In this document: positions 42,168 through 50,173 of the stretch, piece by piece
Numbering within the stretch: position 1 is the first letter of the stretch
Layout of the letters: the number at the start of each line of letters is the position of its first letter
Source: Pseudomonas iridis
GTDB taxonomy: Bacteria > Pseudomonadota > Gammaproteobacteria > Pseudomonadales > Pseudomonadaceae
Assembly: GCF_017980685.1 (NCBI RefSeq)
Contig: NZ_JACXXO010000011.1
Location: 1 to 64,000, forward strand
Direction of reading: 5' to 3'
Length of the DNA: 64,000 bases
Position numbers and translations under genes: made by a program
The notes under the pieces: model-generated
What the model saw: the letters and a program-made list of their open reading frames with translations, nothing else
Told to the model about the DNA's origin: nothing
The model's database searches: none

Positions 42168-42215
42168 CAAGAGAGCTTGTCAAGCATGCTTGCCTTGCAA
42201 ACACAAGCATGCTTG
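42168..42215. promoter_or_regulatory. Right operators (oR-like), three CAAG-N4-CTTG palindromes
   Basis: CAAGAGAGCTTG at 42168-42179, CAAGCATGCTTG at 42181-42192 and again at 42204-42215. They fill the gap between the divergent cI and cro genes, as oR1-3 do in lambda. Confidence 0.85.
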
Positions 42216-42241
42216 AATATGGGTAAGCAAAGGAGGTCGGC

Positions 42242-42418
42242 ATGACCAAAACACAAGCAATTAAGCACTTCGGCTCCGTTTCGGCGCTGGCAAAAGCACT
42301 CAGCGTGACCTACGAGGCCGTACGCCAGTGGGACGACGTGCCCGAGTTGCGCCAGTACCAAATCGAGCGAATCACCCTGGGTGAGCTGAAAGCAGAGCTG
42401 AAAACTCAAGCCGCTTAA
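42242..42418 (+). CDS. Cro-type repressor
   Basis: Protein of 58 aa (MTKTQAIKHFGSVSALAKAL...). SVSALAKALSVTYEAVRQW is a helix-turn-helix typical of P22-type Cro. The recognition helix TYEAVRQW closely matches SYEAVRQW in the CI repressor above, so both should bind the same operators. AGGAGG precedes the start. Too short for most automatic calls. Confidence 0.88.
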   Translation: MTKTQAIKHFGSVSALAKALSVTYEAVRQWDDVPELRQYQIERITLGELKAELKTQAA

Positions 42419-42477
42419 TCATGCCGCCCCCATCACTCATCAGTTTCGATCAATTCAGAAGCCACAAGGAGCAACAC

Positions 42478-42678
42478 ATGTACGCCGACCAATCACACAA
42501 GCGTGACACGCCTCGGAAGGTGCGTTTCAACAAAACCCTTGACCGAATCCTGCACAGAGCAGCGGAGCGCGCAGAGATGCAGCACGCCACCTATCTGTAC
42601 GAAATGATCGAGTGGGCTGTTGAAAACGGTGCAATCGAAGCGCTGAGCAAGGACGAGAAGAAGTCTAGCGCTGCATAG
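42478..42678 (+). CDS. Small phage regulatory-type protein
   Basis: Protein of 66 aa with a basic N-terminus and VRFNKTLDRILHRAAERAEMQHATYLYEMIEWA, resembling a ribbon-helix-helix or short helical DNA-binding unit. It sits where cII lies in lambda. AAGGAG before ATG 42478. Confidence 0.6.
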   Translation: MYADQSHKRDTPRKVRFNKTLDRILHRAAERAEMQHATYLYEMIEWAVENGAIEALSKDEKKSSAA

Positions 42679-42698
42679 AGGCCCTTTGGAGGTGACCA

Positions 42699-42905
42699 GT
42701 GCCTGAAATTGACTACGAGCACCTGAGTGATGGTGCGAAGCGGCGAGTCGCGGCCTTTGCACTGAAGAAAGGCTTAGGCATCGACGAAGCACTCGAGGCG
42801 ATTGCCATCGAGTTTCTGGCAATGGGAGGACCCTCACTTATGAGGCGACCCAAAGCCAAGCTGTACCAATTGACGCCCAAAGAGGGCCTCAAAAGTGACA
42901 CTTAA
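42699..42905 (+). CDS. Small phage protein
   Basis: Protein of 68 aa starting at GTG 42699 with GGAGG upstream. Helical (HLSDGAKRRVAAFALKKGL...), possibly DNA-binding. A hairpin follows directly. Confidence 0.55.
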   Translation: MPEIDYEHLSDGAKRRVAAFALKKGLGIDEALEAIAIEFLAMGGPSLMRRPKAKLYQLTPKEGLKSDT

Positions 42906-42929
42906 AGATCCCAAATCACAGGCACAAAA

Positions 42930-42952
42930 AAACCGACGGATCAGGTCGGTTT
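42930..42952 (+). terminator. Hairpin after the cro group (tR1-like position)
   Basis: AAACCGAC and GTCGGTTT form an 8-bp stem with a 7-base loop, followed by only a short T run. It is positioned like tR1 in lambda. Confidence 0.5.
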
Positions 42953-42989
42953 CATGTGCAGCACTTAATACAACGTTCTGGAGCGAATA

Positions 42990-43835
42990 ATGCACCACTC
43001 AAGCCTAACGAGCAATACCCCCGCGAATGTCGCGACACAATTTGCTGTTTCTGAAAATGTGTCGCGTACCGAAATCGTCAGCCTTATAGATGGCGAGGCG
43101 GTCACAACTACTCTCGCCATCGCTGCAGGATGTGAGGTGGATCACGCCAGCGTTATCAAACTGGTTCGCGCATACGAGTCTGATCTTCAAGAGTTTGGAC
43201 TTCTGGATTTCAAATCCGAAAGTACAGGTGGGCGCCCGACAGAGTTCGCTCTCCTCAATGAGCAGCAGGCGACGCTGATCCTGACTTATATGCGCAACAG
43301 TACGATTGTTCGCGAGTTCAAAAAGCGCCTCGTTAAAGACTTCTGGCGCCTGGTTCATGCCAAACCTACCTTCGATTACATCGCCGCACTCAACGATCCG
43401 CGCACTTTGCTTGCCCTGCTCACCGACAACGTAAAGAAGGTCGTCGCACTGGAGGCTGACAACACCGAGCTTTCCTACGAAAACCTGATGCTTGAGCAGA
43501 AGGTCGCTGCAGACGCGCCCAAGGCAGCCTTTTTCGATGCCGTCACGGTCACACACGAAACCTATTCGGTGGCCGAGGCCGCCAAGCTGATCGGTACCGG
43601 CCAGAACCGCCTGATGGCATTTCTGCGTCAGCGCCGATGGGTAACCCTCCGTAAAAACGAGCCTATGCAGGGCCCTATTGAGTCCGGCTACCTGACAGCG
43701 AAGCTCAGCACTTTCGAGCATCCCGAGAACGGCAAGACCACCGTATCTACACCACGCGTGACTGGGAAAGGTCTGACGAAGCTTCAGGCTCTGTGGGCTC
43801 GCCGTGACGCCGATCTGTTGGGAGGTGCTCTGTGA
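42990..43835 (+). CDS. Rha-family / KilAC antirepressor-like protein
   Basis: Protein of 281 aa. The N-terminal half has the phage regulatory protein Rha pattern (SLIDGEAVTTTLAIAAGCEVDHASVIKLVR, RPTEFALLNEQQATLILTYMRN). The C-terminal half matches the KilA C-terminal/antirepressor domain (YSVAEAAKLIGTGQNRLMAFLRQRRWV). Such proteins modulate repression or host DNA-binding proteins. Next gene overlaps its stop. Confidence 0.85.
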   Translation: MHHSSLTSNTPANVATQFAVSENVSRTEIVSLIDGEAVTTTLAIAAGCEVDHASVIKLVRAYESDLQEFGLLDFKSESTGGRPTEFALLNEQQATLILTYMRNSTIVREFKKRLVKDFWRLVHAKPTFDYIAALNDPRTLLALLTDNVKKVVALEADNTELSYENLMLEQKVAADAPKAAFFDAVTVTHETYSVAEAAKLIGTGQNRLMAFLRQRRWVTLRKNEPMQGPIESGYLTAKLSTFEHPENGKTTVSTPRVTGKGLTKLQALWARRDADLLGGAL

Positions 43836-44164
43836 TTACCACCGACCGCCTCCAGCTCATGCTTCGTGTTGCCGATCGTGCGCTGGCTCACCAGATCGCC
43901 TTGGATGAAGTGTCCGAGGCGTCGCGCCGGCTTGCCCAGGGCTATGACGACTTCTTTGAAGAGCATGGTCGTCCATTTGAAGACAGCCGCCCAATCAATC
44001 CGGAAGTGGAACAGTTCCAGCCGGTGATTGGCGCGACTCGTCACCTCTATATCGCCCGCTGCAACGCCCGCCAGGCCGCCAACACAGCAAAGCGCAAGCT
44101 CAAGCTGGCCGTTCGTGCTGTCGAGCGTCACGACGCAGCCTCTACGTCTCAGGAGGCCGCATGA
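43832..44164 (+). CDS. Phage protein, unknown function
   Basis: Protein of 110 aa starting at GTG 43832, overlapping the Rha gene stop. Fully helical and basic at the C-terminus. It also overlaps the replication gene by 4 bases, so it is part of the replication operon. Confidence 0.6.
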   Translation: MITTDRLQLMLRVADRALAHQIALDEVSEASRRLAQGYDDFFEEHGRPFEDSRPINPEVEQFQPVIGATRHLYIARCNARQAANTAKRKLKLAVRAVERHDAASTSQEAA

Positions 44165-44946
44165 TGGCCAGAATCCGTACTGTCAAACCCGAGTTTTGGT
44201 CGAGCGAGCAGGTTATGGCCTGCCGCCCATTGGCTCGTCTTCTGTTCATCGGCCTGTGGAATTTCTGCGATGACGGCGGAAACCATCCGTTGTCGCCGAG
44301 GACCATTAAGGCCCTTGTCTTCCCCGGTGATGACATCACCACTGACGAAGTGAGCGAGCTTCTCGGCGAGCTTGAAGGCTCTGAACTGACGAAAAGCTAC
44401 ACCGTAGCCGGGAAGCTTTACGTCCATGTTCTGGGTTGGAGACATCAAAAGATCGAGAAAAAGAACTTCAAGTACCCGGCATTCACGACCGAATTCGACG
44501 ACCAGTCGGAGAGCGGTCGTCGACAATTCGCCGAGGAGTCGTCGACTGGTCGCCTACCGGTAGACCCCGGAAGGGAAGGGAAGGGAATAGGAGAAGATCA
44601 ACACAACTCACTACACGCGAGCGAAACTGATTTTGCCGATCCGAGCCTGCCGACCGAAATGTCACTGGAGTGGGTGCCTGACGAAAAGCTGCTGAAGAAC
44701 TATGCGCTCCGCATGGCCCTGCCGGTGACCCTGTTCACAGCTGAGGCAATCGGCGGATTCGTCTGTCACTACTCGGCCTCTGGTCGCGCCGAGACTCAGG
44801 CTGCCTGGGTGAGTCTTCTGGTGAAGTGGATCAAGCGTGACGTCGCGTCCGCCAGCAATGTTCGACAGTTCCCTGTTCGGCCTTCGGCAGCTGAACCTGA
44901 CTTCGACAGCAGTGCGTGGGCCGCAGGCCTTGTGGTGAGCCCATGA
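44161..44946 (+). CDS. O-like replication initiation protein with DnaT-type C-terminal domain
   Basis: Protein of 261 aa. The N-terminal 110 residues (RIRTVKPEFWSSEQVMACRPLARLLFIGLWN) are a winged-helix replication-protein domain common in phages; the C-terminal part (EWVPDEKLLKNYAL...QAAWVSLLVKWIK) resembles the DnaT-like single-strand-binding domain. Between them is a linker whose DNA carries repeated GTCGTCGAC and AAGGG units, a candidate origin. The P-like loader gene follows with an ATGA overlap. Confidence 0.75.
   Translation: MMARIRTVKPEFWSSEQVMACRPLARLLFIGLWNFCDDGGNHPLSPRTIKALVFPGDDITTDEVSELLGELEGSELTKSYTVAGKLYVHVLGWRHQKIEKKNFKYPAFTTEFDDQSESGRRQFAEESSTGRLPVDPGREGKGIGEDQHNSLHASETDFADPSLPTEMSLEWVPDEKLLKNYALRMALPVTLFTAEAIGGFVCHYSASGRAETQAAWVSLLVKWIKRDVASASNVRQFPVRPSAAEPDFDSSAWAAGLVVSP
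44496..44587. other. Candidate prophage replication origin
   Basis: Inside the O-like gene: CGACGACCAGTCG (44496), GGTCGTCGAC (44515), GTCGTCGACTGGTCG (44538) and four tandem AAGGG units (44570-44587). Lambdoid origins also lie inside the O gene as iterons followed by a purine-rich tract. Prediction only. Confidence 0.35.
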
Positions 44947-45647
44947 AGCCAGCCAACCAACTGATGGCGACCATGGGCAACCTTCCGCCAGCCATTCACG
45001 CCGAGCCGCTCCACGTGACGACGGAGACGGTCGACGTGGTGAACGATCTGTTCCGCCGGCTGCGCGGGATCTTCCCGGCTTGGCGCCAAGCGTGGCCGTC
45101 CACTGAAGCGCTGGACGCCGCCAAGGCCGAGTGGATCAAAGAGTTTGCCGACGAAGGCATTCGCACGTTGGAACAGATCGAGTTCGGTATCCAGAAGTGC
45201 CGCAAGCTCAAGAAGCCTTTCGCGCCGAGCGTTGGTGAGTTCATCGCTATGTGCGTGCCCAGCCCTGAAGACTTCGGCATGCCTGCGCCGGCTGATGCGT
45301 GGATCGAAGCACTGATGGGCACCTACAGCCATGAAGCGGTGAAGATCGCAGCAGAAGCGACCGGCCTATTCGACCTGCGCGCAGCAAAGCAGGAAGACAA
45401 GGGCTTGCGCGCCAGATTCGACCGCAACTACGAGGTGATCCTACGCCGTGCTCAGGCCGGCCAATCACTCGACGGCAAGATCCTGACCGGCATTGGCCAC
45501 GACAGCCAAAAATCGCAGCTGCAGCGGGCCGATGAATTGGCAGAGCGAGAGGCCAATGAGCGAATTATCCAGCAAGGAATCCCGGTAGACGGCGCCTCGG
45601 CGCGCGAGCTGCTGATGGCGAAATTCGGAAAGAGGGCGGCGCAATGA
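44943..45647 (+). CDS. Lambda P-like replication protein
   Basis: Protein of 234 aa. VDVVNDLFRRLRGIFPAWRQAWP and RTLEQIEFGIQKCRKLKKPFAPSVGEFIAMC match the phage P family that recruits the host DnaB helicase. The ATG overlaps the O-like gene stop; the frame extending to 44916 was rejected. Confidence 0.85.
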   Translation: MKPANQLMATMGNLPPAIHAEPLHVTTETVDVVNDLFRRLRGIFPAWRQAWPSTEALDAAKAEWIKEFADEGIRTLEQIEFGIQKCRKLKKPFAPSVGEFIAMCVPSPEDFGMPAPADAWIEALMGTYSHEAVKIAAEATGLFDLRAAKQEDKGLRARFDRNYEVILRRAQAGQSLDGKILTGIGHDSQKSQLQRADELAEREANERIIQQGIPVDGASARELLMAKFGKRAAQ

Positions 45648-46018
45648 GTCTGACCAGAAGTCAAATTATCAACAGCATGTGCATGACCATGCGTCACGAT
45701 TTTGGCCTGAGAAAGCCAGAAGGGGAGTCGCTATCGGCCCGCATAGCGTCCGGCATGACCGAGGACGAACAATCCGCCCTGTTGCGGGACATGACGAAGC
45801 TCTACAGCCACCACATTGCCCCGATCCTGGATGAGCTCGAAAAGGCCCGAGAGATCGCTGGGGAATTCGCTTCGCTGGCTGAGCGCTGGCGCGAAAAGGC
45901 TGTGGCCCGTGCCGCGTCTCCAGCGCAGCTTGAAGCTGGCCTGATGGCTCTAGCCCGATGCATTGGGCCGGATACGACGAATTCAGTACTCGCCGCCATG
46001 AAGGGGATGCCGCAATGA
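45644..46018 (+). CDS. Phage protein, unknown function
   Basis: Protein of 124 aa, all helical, with LARCIGPDTTNSVLAAMKGM at the end. Overlaps its neighbours by 4 bases at both ends. No family recognised. Confidence 0.6.
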   Translation: MSLTRSQIINSMCMTMRHDFGLRKPEGESLSARIASGMTEDEQSALLRDMTKLYSHHIAPILDELEKAREIAGEFASLAERWREKAVARAASPAQLEAGLMALARCIGPDTTNSVLAAMKGMPQ

Positions 46019-46344
46019 CCGACAAGATGCGTGAAGCGGTTGCGAGAGCAATCTGGAACATCCGCCGCGAAGAGGAAGACCGGTGCGACATGGATCTTGA
46101 GGATATGGGCGCCGGTCATTCCGTGTGGACCGAGGCTGATGCCGCTATCGGGGCAATGCGCGAGGCTCTAGTAATTGAGCTGCCACAAATCGTTGCCTAC
46201 GAGGCCGGGTACGACTCTCTGCGTGACAACGATTACGCCAGTAACCCGGATGAGCTCTTCGACGCTGATGAGGTGTTTGCCCTGCACCGCAGCATCGAGG
46301 TTCAAGAAGCCATCGAAGCAGCAGGCCTGAAGGTGAAGCCATGA
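46015..46344 (+). CDS. Phage protein, unknown function
   Basis: Protein of 109 aa, acidic. The start MTDKMREAVARAIWNIRREEED and later WTEADAAIGAMREAL are a pattern common to small phage proteins of the nin-like region. Coupled to the neighbours by 4-base overlaps. Confidence 0.65.
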   Translation: MTDKMREAVARAIWNIRREEEDRCDMDLEDMGAGHSVWTEADAAIGAMREALVIELPQIVAYEAGYDSLRDNDYASNPDELFDADEVFALHRSIEVQEAIEAAGLKVKP

Positions 46345-46436
46345 TCACTAAAACCCAACTCGGAGTCGCCTGCGGCGTTGCTGGCTTCTGCGTCGGTATC
46401 TATTGCGTCCTGATCACAATGGCGGTGGCGGCATGA
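46341..46436 (+). CDS. 31-aa membrane peptide
   Basis: MITKTQLGVACGVAGFCVGI and a second hydrophobic stretch (YCVLITMAVAA) form one membrane helix. ATGA overlaps at both ends tie it into the operon, which supports its being a real small gene. Confidence 0.6.
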   Translation: MITKTQLGVACGVAGFCVGIYCVLITMAVAA

Positions 46437-47248
46437 GCGAATACAAGCGACTGAAGCACCTTGCTCTTGCTCAGCCAGTGCAGGAGTGGAGAAGCGAAGA
46501 GGGCGAGCCGTCGATGATGAACGGCGAGCGCATGTACTACGTGATCGGCCCCGGCGGCGTGAGCTGCTGGGAGCATGGCGCGCACGACCGGGTTTCGGCG
46601 TCCTACATTGCTGCCGCAAGCCCAGCGGTAGTGCTGGGGCTGATCGCCGATAACGAGCGGCTTCAAGGTTGCGAGGATGTATTGCGCCAACTTTCCAGCC
46701 ACGTCGGTGCTGGAGGCTACAACGCGCCAGAAGTAGACCCTGAGACCTTTGCTCGCAAGATCATGGACGGCATCAACATCCTCAATGATCCGCTGGCCCA
46801 ACTGGTGATTAAGAAGGGTGAGCAGATCGACCAGCTCCGCGCCGAAGTCGCCGGCCTCAAGACCGGCTACGAAGCCTACGAGCGGGTGAATGCTGAGCTG
46901 AAGGCTGAGAGCGAACGTCTTGAGCGTAACCGCGACATGTGGAAAGGCCAGGTAGAGCGGCAGGCCGAAGAGCTGACAATGCTGCGCAAGCGTATCGACG
47001 ATATGTCGCCGTTCAAGGGCGCGCCGTTTACCGGTCCAGATACCAAGTGCCTTGCATGCGGTGGCTATCACTACGGCATGGGTGGGCTACCGTGCCCGAA
47101 CATGCGCATCACGGCTCAGGCTGATCTTCCAGAGACTCGATCAGGCCAGATTGGCGCCGCCCTGGGCCAGGGAGGCCGTGGCGGGCAATCGACCTCAAAA
47201 ACGTCTCAAAGCGCCGATCCAGAAGGGTCGAAGGGTGGCGGGCAATGA
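46433..47248 (+). CDS. Phage protein with coiled coil and cysteine motif
   Basis: Protein of 271 aa. Residues 1-65 are a small folded part, 120-200 form a coiled coil (QIDQLRAEVAGLKTGYEAYE, ELKAESERLERNRD), and CLACGGYHYGMGGLPCPN near 218 may bind zinc. The tail is Gly/Ser-rich. Function unknown. Confidence 0.6.
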   Translation: MSEYKRLKHLALAQPVQEWRSEEGEPSMMNGERMYYVIGPGGVSCWEHGAHDRVSASYIAAASPAVVLGLIADNERLQGCEDVLRQLSSHVGAGGYNAPEVDPETFARKIMDGINILNDPLAQLVIKKGEQIDQLRAEVAGLKTGYEAYERVNAELKAESERLERNRDMWKGQVERQAEELTMLRKRIDDMSPFKGAPFTGPDTKCLACGGYHYGMGGLPCPNMRITAQADLPETRSGQIGAALGQGGRGGQSTSKTSQSADPEGSKGGGQ

Positions 47249-47715
47249 CCGACAAGATCAGCGTCAACAGCGCCACAAAGCTCTCCGAGGCCATCAACGC
47301 TCTGACAGCCATGTACCGGGACAAGAAGTTCGTGGTGGTCTCCCTGCGCCCAGGCAAGGACCGGACCTTGGATCAAAACGCATTGTGGTTTGCGCTTTAC
47401 CAGCGAATCGCCCAGATGACCCAGATCGGTGACGTGGAGGACGCCCGCAAGTACTGCAAGCTGCACTTCGGCGTGCCGATCATGCGCAATGCCGACGCCG
47501 ACTTCCGCAACGGCTGGAACCTGATGTTCCTGCACCTGGACTACGAGACAAAGATCGAACTGATGGGGCCTTGCTCGCTTTTCGGCCCGGATGGCTTCCC
47601 AGTGACTCGCCTGTTCAATCGCGCCCAGGGCATCGCATACACGGACCAGATCGTTGCCGAGTTCAGCGCCAAGGGTGTGGTGTTCACTGATCTGCTGGGC
47701 GAGGTGGCGGCATGA
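47245..47715 (+). CDS. ninB: NinB-like recombination protein
   Basis: Protein of 156 aa. RPGKDRTLDQNALWFALYQRIA and DVEDARKYCKLHFGVPIMR are typical of NinB/YbcN, a lambda recombination protein that binds single-stranded DNA. Coupled to the neighbours by ATGA overlaps. Confidence 0.85.
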   Translation: MTDKISVNSATKLSEAINALTAMYRDKKFVVVSLRPGKDRTLDQNALWFALYQRIAQMTQIGDVEDARKYCKLHFGVPIMRNADADFRNGWNLMFLHLDYETKIELMGPCSLFGPDGFPVTRLFNRAQGIAYTDQIVAEFSAKGVVFTDLLGEVAA

Positions 47716-47918
47716 GCTTGCTCAACTGCGAATGTCACCGCTGCATCGCCGAGTTCAAGCTGGGCTCAAAAGGTCCATTTGGCTGGCTGCCACTTTCATC
47801 CACAAAAATGATCCTTTGCCCTACCTGTGGCTGCAAGCGCTGCCCAAAGGCAAGTGACCATGACTTGGCATGCACGGACAGCAACGAGCCCGGCCAGCCT
47901 GGGAGCGTGTACCAATGA
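47712..47918 (+). CDS. Small zinc-ribbon-like phage protein
   Basis: Protein of 68 aa with CECHRC near the N-terminus and CPTCGCKRC in the middle, probably zinc-binding. Lies between ninB and ninG, as small nin genes do. Confidence 0.6.
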   Translation: MSLLNCECHRCIAEFKLGSKGPFGWLPLSSTKMILCPTCGCKRCPKASDHDLACTDSNEPGQPGSVYQ

Positions 47919-48250
47919 CCATTGAGCGCAAACAACCCAAGCCCAAGACCTGCAAGAACCCAGCATGCAGGGCCTCATTCGTCCCGCAGCGCCTTGGGCA
48001 AGCGGTGTGCAGCCCTAAGTGTGCGCTGGCCACCGTAGAGGTGCAGAAGGCCAAGGAGAAGAAGTCGCTGGCCCAGGCCGGCCGCCGGGAGTTCAAGGTC
48101 CGCAAAGAGGCCCTGAAAAGTCGCGGCGATCACCTCAAGGATGCCGAGAAGGCGGTACGCGACTACCGGCGCACCTATGAGCTGAGCATCGGAAGCGGCT
48201 GCATCAGCTGTGGAGAGTCGCAGGAATCGATTCTGGCAGGCCAGCTTTGA
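47915..48250 (+). pseudogene. ninG: ninG truncated at its C-terminus
   Basis: The 111-aa product begins like NinG (PKTCKNPACRASFVPQRLGQAVCSPKCALA; then RGDHLKDAEKAVRDYRR and CISCGE) but ends after SQESILAGQL. In full-length NinG the CISCG is followed by about 80 more residues with further cysteines and histidines. From about 48186 to the TAA at 48336-48338 another frame is open (RNRFWQASFDREAELLGAVA...), apparently the tail of a different phage gene. A deletion joined the two within roughly 48205-48230. Confidence 0.75.
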
Positions 48251-48456
48251 TCGGGAGGCTGAACTGCTCGGCGCAGTGGCCGACGGATCGATCACCGCCG
48301 AGATGCTCGAACGAGGGTGGCCAAGCCAGCTCCTATAACACGGCTGACAGTAGCGCTGTCCTGGGGACGTGAGAAAAATGACAGACAGTCGCAATATGAC
48401 TTTCGGTTTTCAACTAGATATAGTGGCCCTATGATCTCACTAGGGAAGGGCGTTGA

Positions 48457-49053
48457 ATGCCTCGCAAAGCAATTGGGAAAACGGTCACACGATTAAGTCG
48501 GTCTGAGATTCACAGCGATAAAACACTCGCGAAGAAAAAATACCAGTTTCTAGCGTCTGTGAAATTCACCAACGTTACCTCGGTGCTGCTTCCTGGCGAT
48601 GTCAATCCTACGGATTTCATCGAGTTTACGTTCGCCTCGCTAAAGAAGCTGCTCAAACAGAATGAGAAAAACGCGATTGCCGCTGTAGAAGCCAGTGAGG
48701 AGCAGGAGAGGCTCGCGAGCAAAAAACTCCGCAGCGCCTCAACAAAATTGGCAAAGGCGGATGTGGCTCTCAAGAAATCTAAAGAGGCGGCTCAGCAATT
48801 TAGGGGCAGGGTAGAGGCTCTAGAACTAGTCAAAATAGAGCAAGAAGAGCAGATCTCAGAGCTACAGGGAAGGCTGCAGAGGCTAAGGGACGAAGAAAGT
48901 ATCTTGCAGCGAAACTATGATCGATTGCTGAAAAATATTGAGGAGGAGCCAGAGCAGACGCATCGCCCTGCCGGCCTTCAAAGCCCAGATTGGAGCAGTA
49001 TAACTAATCGTAAGCCGATGCCAGGCAGTTACAAAACAGGTAAACGCGGCTGA
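48457..49053 (+). CDS. Coiled-coil protein, unknown function
   Basis: Protein of 198 aa. A basic N-terminus (about 1-65) is followed by a long coiled coil (about 65-165: EQERLASKKLRSASTKLAKA..., KIEQEEQISELQGRLQRL) and a basic tail. It stands alone just after the ninG deletion point, is more AT-rich than the replication genes, and may be an accessory gene. No family recognised. Confidence 0.6.
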   Translation: MPRKAIGKTVTRLSRSEIHSDKTLAKKKYQFLASVKFTNVTSVLLPGDVNPTDFIEFTFASLKKLLKQNEKNAIAAVEASEEQERLASKKLRSASTKLAKADVALKKSKEAAQQFRGRVEALELVKIEQEEQISELQGRLQRLRDEESILQRNYDRLLKNIEEEPEQTHRPAGLQSPDWSSITNRKPMPGSYKTGKRG

Positions 49054-49137
49054 CGAACAACGCGGCAAGAATCCTCGGAGAGCTACTCTTCTATCCCAGT
49101 GAGATTGTGGCTTAAGTTACACGGCAGTCTGGCACGC

Positions 49138-49230
49138 ACGGGATTGGATTTTCTCGGTCAGCGTCCGACTGTACGGCCACTGGAAGTACACAAGGAACCC
49201 GACCCGTTCGGGGTTTTCTTCGTCTGGAGA
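49138..49230 (+). repeat. Leader repeat, copy 1 (without a gene behind it)
   Basis: About 93 bp resembling 52115-52225: GGATTGGAT, GTCAGCGTC, AGTACAC, a hairpin with TTCGGGGTTTT and then CGTCTGGAGA. Here no start codon follows at the expected distance; the next bases lead into another terminator hairpin. Confidence 0.6.
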
Positions 49231-49337
49231 TTGAAAAGACGAAGCCCCGGCGAGCTGTAATCACCAGGGCTTCTATTTTCTGCGATGGGGACGCATCGAG
49301 AACGTCCGGCAATGCTATCAGCGGGAATCAAAAAGCA

Positions 49338-49374
49338 AAACCCCGGCGGTTCGCTATCGCCGGGGTTTCTATTT
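49338..49374 (+). terminator. Rho-independent-type hairpin
   Basis: AAACCCCGGCG and CGCCGGGGTTT form an 11-bp stem followed by CTATTTTCT. A similar hairpin, GAAGCCC/GGGCTTC followed by TATTTTC, lies at 49241-49280. Confidence 0.7.
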
Positions 49375-49506
49375 TCTCCTGCGCCCTTTATCGCGGAAGA
49401 ACGTGAGGCAGATCCTAGCCCAAATATCTAGGTGTGGACAGGGTGCCCTGCAGTAATGTCACAATGATATGTCGTCGCTTGGAAAACCTACGCTCAAGGA
49501 ATGAGG

Positions 49507-49626
49507 ATGCACCGATATCTTGTTATTGCGCTTTCAACGCTGCTGTTGGCTATATATGGATTTACATTTTTAACCACGCCCTCAGGACTGAACGGTTTAC
49601 CTGGGTGGGCTCCATATAGCCTCTAA
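49507..49626 (+). CDS. 39-aa membrane peptide
   Basis: Starts MHRYLVIALSTLLLAIYGFT and ends LNGLPGWAPYSL. One membrane helix; AAGGA lies 6 bases before the ATG. A terminator follows at 49645. Could be a holin-like or small stress peptide of the phage; size is too small to decide. Confidence 0.45.
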   Translation: MHRYLVIALSTLLLAIYGFTFLTTPSGLNGLPGWAPYSL

Positions 49627-49644
49627 ACTAAATTCTTGAAATAT

Positions 49645-49668
49645 GCCCGCCACGCGCGGGCTTTTTTT
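49645..49668 (+). terminator. Rho-independent terminator followed by a CGTCTGGA leader
   Basis: GCCCGC, loop, GCGGGC, then seven T residues. CGTCTGGA follows at 49669-49676 and ATG 49685 is at ribosome-binding distance. Confidence 0.75.
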
Positions 49669-49684
49669 CGTCTGGAAACAACAC

Positions 49685-49873
49685 ATGGGGCTTGTACCTG
49701 GCCGCCTGCATCGCCCAGGAATCCAGGGGAACGTCGCTGAATTCGGAGTTAGAAAGAACGGATCGATCAAAAGGTGGGCAGGGTTTATACCTGCAGTTGC
49801 ACTTGCGTTTCTATCCGCCGGACCTTGTCTCACTCCTCCAGCGGATCGATCAGATGTCGCACCTGATTTCTGA
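49685..49873 (+). other. Uncertain frame behind a leader, possible broken gene
   Basis: ATG 49685 stands at the right distance from CGTCTGGA, and the frame gives a 62-aa product (MGLVPGRLHRPGIQ...). A different frame (TTG 49692 to 49898, 68 aa: LYLQLHLRFYPPDLVSLLQR) has more protein-like content. Together they suggest a frameshifted or truncated remnant of a small late gene. Confidence 0.25.
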
Positions 49874-50173
49874 TATTTCCCATATGAATTCACAGTGATT
49901 TTTCGTCACATTCATAGCTCCAGAAACAGCGAAGCCGGCACTGGGTGGGCTTCTCAGCCGTTTCGTATGGTGGGCCCAGGGGATTTGAGCCTCTGTCTTA
50001 GCCCTTCGATCGCCCGGCGTGTGGGAACTATTCCCATCGAGGGAAATCTATGATGTTCGTTCTACTTATTTGTATCACCCGCGATACAAGCTCAGCCTTT
50101 ATGTTTCATGCTGCGCGATGGGGACTCCATTCCGCGTTCGAGCATGAAGGTCTGTCTCAACCAAGGAAGATTG

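Larger units (their letters stand above)
49054..50173. other. Remnant of the late-control region
   Basis: Mostly non-coding. It contains hairpins at 49196-49218, 49241-49273, 49338-49368 and 49645-49668, two copies of a leader ending CGTCTGGA, a small membrane peptide gene at 49507, and an uncertain frame at 49685-49873. No terminase or structural gene is present, so this seems to be what is left between the deleted late genes. Confidence 0.5.

Noticed and set aside
42168..42215. Repeated palindromes that could be mistaken for a CRISPR array
   Set aside because: The units are 12-bp operator palindromes with irregular spacing (13 and 23 bp) between cI and cro; there are no spacers of constant length. 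No CRISPR array is seen in the window.
49966..50055. Second tRNA-like sequence on the minus strand (GGGCCCACCA end with CTCAAAT loop)
   Set aside because: The T-stem has a mismatch, the loop lacks TTC and no complementary 5' acceptor arm is found at the expected distance. It may be a tRNA 3' fragment, but support is too weak.
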